A stretch of DNA of 64,000 nt from Nitrospira sp. (GTDB lineage: Bacteria > Nitrospirota > Nitrospiria > Nitrospirales > Nitrospiraceae), in NCBI GenBank assembly GCA_022843785.1, contig JALHMZ010000002.1, positions 62,001 through 126,000 of the forward strand. Reading direction: 5' to 3'. Positions 60,382-64,000 of the stretch are shown one piece after another. Position 1 is the stretch's first letter, and each line of letters begins with the position of its first letter. The position numbers and the translations under genes were made by a program. The notes beneath the pieces were generated by a model that saw only the letters and a list, made by a program, of their open reading frames with translations, did no database searches and was not told the origin of the DNA.

Positions 60382-60516
60382 ATGGATAAAGTCTGGCTCT
60401 ATGCCTGCGGCATTATTGCGGGGACGGCGCTGCTGACCTATTTCGTGATTACCACTATCAGTAACACGAGTCCCCCGGCGAGTGATCTGAGGGCGGCGTA
60501 CGAGAAAACCAAATAA
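60382..60516 (+). CDS. 44-residue single-span membrane peptide
   Basis: From the ATG at 60382, preceded by AGGGAGGAGG, an excellent ribosome site. One membrane span at ~4-24 (VWLYACGIIAGTALLTYFVI), then a short polar tail SDLRAAYEKTK. The frame is open upstream to 60319 but the RBS fixes the start. Size and layout suggest a small inner-membrane regulatory or assembly peptide. No homologue recognised. Confidence 0.6.
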   Translation: MDKVWLYACGIIAGTALLTYFVITTISNTSPPASDLRAAYEKTK

Positions 60517-60550
60517 CAAGCTCTCGCTACGCTTGTCATGATCAGATGTT

Positions 60551-60578
60551 GCAGGGGCAGCATATATGCTGCCCCTGC
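60551..60578. repeat. Perfect 28-base palindrome
   Basis: GCAGGGGCAGCATA followed directly by its reverse complement, with no loop. No T-run on either side. It lies between the convergent small peptide gene and tyrS, so it may be a bidirectional terminator or a protein-binding site. Confidence 0.7.
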
Positions 60579-60639
60579 AAAGGCGGGCATCTACTCTCAA
60601 GTTGAAAATACGTCAAGAGAACACAAGAGGAGAGGCTGG

Positions 60640-61869
60640 CTAGGTCGCCTTGAATTCAGCAATTGCAAACTTTCTCTTGCCGACCTTTAGACGCCGCGCC
60701 TGATTGGGATCGAAGGCAATGAGCTTGTCCGGATTGGACTCTTTCTCGCCATCCACCTCAACCCCGCCTTGAATGATCAAGCGCCTCGCTTCCGCGTTGC
60801 TCGAGACCAATCCTGTCTGGGCAATGAGCTTGATCAGCTTGATAGTGCCTGCTCCCGACTCACCCCTCTCCTGCATATCGCCGGCCGTCAAGATCAGATG
60901 TTTGTCCGGCTGATCGGGAAATTCCTGCTTCTGGAACTTCTGCTGAAACTCGGCTCGCGCCTGTCTGCCCGCCTCCGCACCGTGATACCGACCGACGAGC
61001 AACTCGGCCAAGGCCTGCTTGGCTTCCATCGGGTGCAGTGTCTTGACGCGGACGAGATCCTCTGTGGTGAGCAACTCATAGTAGCGATGCATGAGCAGGT
61101 CGCTGATCGACATCACTTTGCCGAACATGTCGCCGGGCTTGTCTTCCAACGCAATGTAGTTGCCCACGCTCTTGCTCATCTTCTTGACGCCGTCGGTCCC
61201 CTCCAGCAACGGCATCGTGATTACCACCTGAGGTTCCTGCCCATAGTCGCGCTGAAGTTCCCGCCCGACCAATAGGTTGAACTTCTGATCGGTCCCGCCC
61301 AATTCGACATCCGCCTTCAGCGCCACGGAATCGTAGCCCTGCACCAGCGGATAGAGAAACTCGTGGACGCTGATCGGCTTCTGCTCATGGTAGCGCTTCT
61401 GAAAATCGTCCCGTTCCATCATTCGCGCCACGCGATAATGGGCGGCCAATTCAATCAATCCACCCGCGGTCATCGGCCCCATCCAGCGGCTATTGAATTC
61501 GATGAGCGTCTTCTCCGGATCCAGAATTTTAAAGATCTGCCGCTGATAGGTCTTGGCATTCTCCCGCACTTGTTCGGTGGTGAGCGACTTGCGCGTTTCG
61601 GACACACCCGTCGGATCGCCGATCATGCCGGTAAAGTCGCCGATCAAGAAGAGGACCTGATGCCCAAGATCCTGGAAATGTTTCAGTTTGTGGATCAGCA
61701 CGGTATGTCCCAGATGAAGATCAGGCGCCGTTGGGTCAAAGCCCGCCTTGATCCGCAGGGGACGATTTTCCTTCAGGGCGCGCGTGAGTTTGGCTTCCAG
61801 CTCGATCGGGTGGATGACTTCAACGGCGCCACGCAGAATGAGGTCCAACTGCTGTTTCACATCCATCAT
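60640..61869 (-). CDS. tyrS: Tyrosyl-tRNA synthetase
   Basis: 409 residues, class I synthetase. The HIGH motif appears as HLGH in DLHLGHTVL near residue 52, KMSKS in [10 protein letters not shown] near residue 230, and an S4 RNA-binding domain fills ~345-405 ([20 protein letters not shown] in parts). The lengthened form with HLGH and a C-terminal S4 is of the TyrZ-like bacterial type. ATG 61869 overlaps the preceding gene's stop as ATGA. Essential housekeeping gene. Confidence 0.95.
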   Translation of the reverse strand: MMDVKQQLDLILRGAVEVIHPIELEAKLTRALKENRPLRIKAGFDPTAPDLHLGHTVLIHKLKHFQDLGHQVLFLIGDFTGMIGDPTGVSETRKSLTTEQVRENAKTYQRQIFKILDPEKTLIEFNSRWMGPMTAGGLIELAAHYRVARMMERDDFQKRYHEQKPISVHEFLYPLVQGYDSVALKADVELGGTDQKFNLLVGRELQRDYGQEPQVVITMPLLEGTDGVKKMSKSVGNYIALEDKPGDMFGKVMSISDLLMHRYYELLTTEDLVRVKTLHPMEAKQALAELLVGRYHGAEAGRQARAEFQQKFQKQEFPDQPDKHLILTAGDMQERGESGAGTIKLIKLIAQTGLVSSNAEARRLIIQGGVEVDGEKESNPDKLIAFDPNQARRLKVGKRKFAIAEFKAT

Positions 61870-62363
61870 AACGGTCGCTTCTCCACATTGTTCTTCGTCT
61901 CTGCCGCAGCCACGGTCACCAGCGGCTTGAGACGGTCAAATTTCTTTGCGCCGATTCCGGCGACCTCACGCAAGTCTTCCACCGTCCGAAATCGCCCTAC
62001 TGACTTTCGATAGGCAATCATCCGTTCAGCGAGCACCGTTCCAATACCCGGCAACAATTCTAATTCTTTTGCGGTGGCTCTATTGAGATCCACGACATGG
62101 CGCGGCGCCACCACGTTGGCAGGACTCGCACCCTGCGGCACGACTGATTCCCTGATAGTCGTCTTCTGATGAGACCGATCAGGCAGATCTGGTTCAGGTT
62201 CGAAAGTGACGGGAGCCTGCACGGGAACGGCCTTCGAGTCATTCCACGCCGCCACCTGTTCCGGGGATGTATCGGGAGTCTGCCACCCGATCCACACGAC
62301 TACTCCTATTGTCCCAGCCAGCATGCCGAGCTTCACGACAAGAGAGTAGAGCATTGTCATCAT
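61866..62363 (-). CDS. ComEA-like helix-hairpin-helix protein
   Basis: About 165 residues from ATG 62363 (ATGs at 62360 and 62354 also possible). An N-terminal membrane span at ~5-27 ([22 protein letters not shown]) is followed by a Pro-rich linker and a C-terminal HhH pair at ~92-155: [18 protein letters not shown], then [14 protein letters not shown]. This matches ComEA-type DNA-binding proteins of the periplasm, which bind incoming DNA in transformation. Other competence genes are not nearby, so uptake is not proven. Its stop overlaps tyrS. Confidence 0.85.
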   Translation of the reverse strand: MMTMLYSLVVKLGMLAGTIGVVVWIGWQTPDTSPEQVAAWNDSKAVPVQAPVTFEPEPDLPDRSHQKTTIRESVVPQGASPANVVAPRHVVDLNRATAKELELLPGIGTVLAERMIAYRKSVGRFRTVEDLREVAGIGAKKFDRLKPLVTVAAAETKNNVEKRPL

Positions 62364-62418
62364 GTCACAAGCCGAATGTCCCAAGTCAAAAGTCCAAAGA
62401 CCTGATGACTTTCAGACG

Positions 62419-63858
62419 TTAAGACTTTACGACATCTTTTCTTCTCACTTGATGAATCGCAGCGCCTTCGAGATCTTCCAGCGCCTCCAATATGCCCTCA
62501 GCCAACGTGGGATGGGCATGAATCATACCGGCTGCCTGTGTCGCTGTCATCCCCATCTGCATCGCCAGCGCTGCTTCATGAATCAGATCAGCCGCATGGG
62601 CCCCGACAATATGCGCGCCCAGAATCTTGTCGGTTGTCGCATCGGCAATCACTTTAAAAAACCCTGTGATGTCCCCCGTCGCTTGCGCCTTTCCAAGCGC
62701 GGCGTATCGGAACCGGCCGACTTTTACACTCTGCTCGGGGCTCGTCCCCGCCGCCTGTGCCCGCTCCCGCGCCTGTTGCTCGGTCAATCCGACACGGCCC
62801 ACTTCGGGTAGCGTGAAGATGCCGGCGGGAATCACGTCGTAGTTGATACGCACCGTATGCCCAAGGATATTCTCGACTGCGACCTTTCCTTGAGCCGACG
62901 CCACATGCGCGAGCATACCCTTGCCGACAACATCACCGATGGCATAGACGCCGGGAACATTCGTCTCCATTCGCTCATCGACGAGTACTTCACCGCGTCT
63001 GCCCAGCACCACCCCCACACGATCCAGGCCAATCCCCTGCGACTGAAAGCCCCGGCCAATGGAAATGAGCAAGACATCGGCCTCAACCGTCGTCTCGTCC
63101 GCCAGCGAGATGGCGAGCGCATCGACTGTGCGATCCACGCGCTTGATCGTCGTGCCGGTCTTCACCTCAACCGACCGCTTTTTCAGCTCTCGCTCCATGA
63201 GCACTGACACATCTCCGTCTTCCAACGGAAGGACCCTTGGCTGCAACTCAACCATAGTCACCACGGTCCCCAACCCGCTGAAATAGGTTGCGCATTCACA
63301 ACCTTCGACGCCGCCACCTAGAATCACCATCCGGTTAGGAATGATTTCCAGATCCAGCGCCTCTTTGCTGGTGATAATCCGCTGCCCGTCGATCGGAAAC
63401 TGCGCAGGCTGCGGCCAGGATGAGCCGGTCGCAATAATGACGGCATCCGCCTCCACCTTCTGTTGCATACCCTCCGGTCCGGCCACCGTGATCGTCCTGG
63501 CATCCGACAGCGCCCCCCAGCCTTCCGCAATCGCAATGTTCCAGGCTTTGAAGAGGGTCCCGATCCCCTTGACCAGCCCTGCGACCACTTTGTTTTTTCG
63601 CGCGACCATGCGGGCCAGGTCATAGCGAACCGGTCCTGCCAGCACCAAGCCGAGATCTTCCGCCTTTTTCAATTTGTCGCCGAGTTCGATGACAGAGAGG
63701 AGCGTTTTGCTCGGAATACAGCCCCAGTTGAGGCAGACCCCGCCGAGTGCCTGCCGCTCGACGACCGTCACACGCGCGCCAAGTTGTGCCGCGCGAATCG
63801 CGGCGACATAGCCGCCCGGTCCGGCGCCGAGGATTGCAATGTGTGTTGGGACTGACAT
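62419..63858 (-). CDS. lpd: Dihydrolipoyl dehydrogenase
   Basis: 479 residues. FAD site GAGPGGYVAAIRAAQLGA near residue 11, redox disulfide GGVCLNWGCIPSKTLL near residue 39, NAD site ILGGGVEGCECA near residue 185, and the C-terminal His-Glu pair in HAHPTLAEGILEAL near residue 449. It reoxidises the lipoyl arm of 2-oxoacid dehydrogenase or glycine-cleavage complexes. The partner subunits are not within the window; one might be the partial gene that ends just upstream at 63945. Confidence 0.95.
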   Translation of the reverse strand: MSVPTHIAILGAGPGGYVAAIRAAQLGARVTVVERQALGGVCLNWGCIPSKTLLSVIELGDKLKKAEDLGLVLAGPVRYDLARMVARKNKVVAGLVKGIGTLFKAWNIAIAEGWGALSDARTITVAGPEGMQQKVEADAVIIATGSSWPQPAQFPIDGQRIITSKEALDLEIIPNRMVILGGGVEGCECATYFSGLGTVVTMVELQPRVLPLEDGDVSVLMERELKKRSVEVKTGTTIKRVDRTVDALAISLADETTVEADVLLISIGRGFQSQGIGLDRVGVVLGRRGEVLVDERMETNVPGVYAIGDVVGKGMLAHVASAQGKVAVENILGHTVRINYDVIPAGIFTLPEVGRVGLTEQQARERAQAAGTSPEQSVKVGRFRYAALGKAQATGDITGFFKVIADATTDKILGAHIVGAHAADLIHEAALAMQMGMTATQAAGMIHAHPTLAEGILEALEDLEGAAIHQVRRKDVVKS

Positions 63859-63944
63859 CTTGGATAGCGGTTCAGACTGACGTCATGCACGCGCGCGATG
63901 GCTCACCCCTCAACCGTGGCCTCGCCTGACACCCGCACTGTTCA

Positions 63945-64000
63945 TCAATGCTTCTGGCTGGCAAGGAACGCGTCGTACTGGGCCGCGGTCATCAGTTGCT
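63945..64000 (-). CDS. C-terminal 17 codons of an upstream gene
   Basis: A frame entering from the window edge ends QLMTAAQYDAFLASQKH then TGA at 63947-63945. It is upstream of lpd on the same strand, about 86 bases from its start, so it may be co-transcribed with it. Too short to identify. Confidence 0.5.
   Translation of the reverse strand, partial: QLMTAAQYDAFLASQKH

Noticed and set aside
1..64000. CRISPR array, prophage or transposase
   Set aside because: No regularly spaced repeats, phage structural genes, integrase or transposase frames were seen on either strand.

Overview
The window looks like part of a chromosome from a free-living, aerobic, diderm bacterium, most likely a member of Nitrospirota close to Nitrospira. 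That assignment is an inference from gene content (lipid A genes, a large hybrid chemosensory cluster, B12 salvage, PilZ and HD-GYP-type proteins) and from general resemblance; no 16S rRNA gene is present. Coding density is high, many start codons are GTG or TTG, and most genes in the second half lie on the minus strand in long overlapping operons.

Layout. 1-11.5 kb: prfC (cut by the window start), two divergent PilZ proteins, a cytochrome P450, two small alpha-beta proteins, an exported YqgE/AlgH protein, a Sel1-repeat lipoprotein, a DEAD-box RNA helicase and the HrpB helicase. 11.6-17.2 kb: a methyltransferase, a dicarboxylate/amino-acid symporter, a beta-grasp protein and a fused FAD/Fe-S 2-hydroxyacid dehydrogenase, separated by hairpin repeats. 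17.2-23.4 kb: a decayed type I restriction-modification locus. Only scraps of hsdM, hsdS and hsdR (its 5' end twice) remain, but three accessory genes between them are intact: a DUF1016 PD-(D/E)XK nuclease, an AAA_13 ATPase with a zinc hook and a possible anticodon-nuclease triad (RloC/PrrC-like, in the position prrC takes in classical loci), and a DUF262-DUF1524 (GmrSD-type) protein. This is the most unusual part of the window.

23.5-32.8 kb: a 2-hydroxyacid dehydrogenase, a TPR protein, a cold-shock protein, then an outer-membrane lipid cluster lptF-lptG-fabF-acp-lpxD. The acyl carrier protein carries a histone-like Lys/Pro/Ala tail. 33-44.3 kb: a minus-strand chemosensory cluster (heme protein, CheW, MCP, CheA-REC hybrid, REC-coiled coil, Hpt protein, degenerate HD-GYP protein) without CheR or CheB.

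44.5-59.2 kb: a B12 regulon with two cobalamin riboswitches. One leads a TonB receptor followed by CWC protein-bluB-pduO-cobU-cobT-cobS-cbiB-cobD-cbiZ-cobQ. The other leads btuF-btuC-btuD and a carbon-nitrogen hydrolase. Together these import corrinoids, cut cobinamide back to cobyric acid, make the lower ligand and rebuild adenosylcobalamin. The second riboswitch has a genomic hairpin repeat in a peripheral stem and an obvious attenuator. 59.3-64 kb: rpmB, a tRNA-Gly with a duplicated 3' end, a 44-residue membrane peptide, tyrS, a helix-hairpin-helix protein, lpd, and the last codons of another gene.
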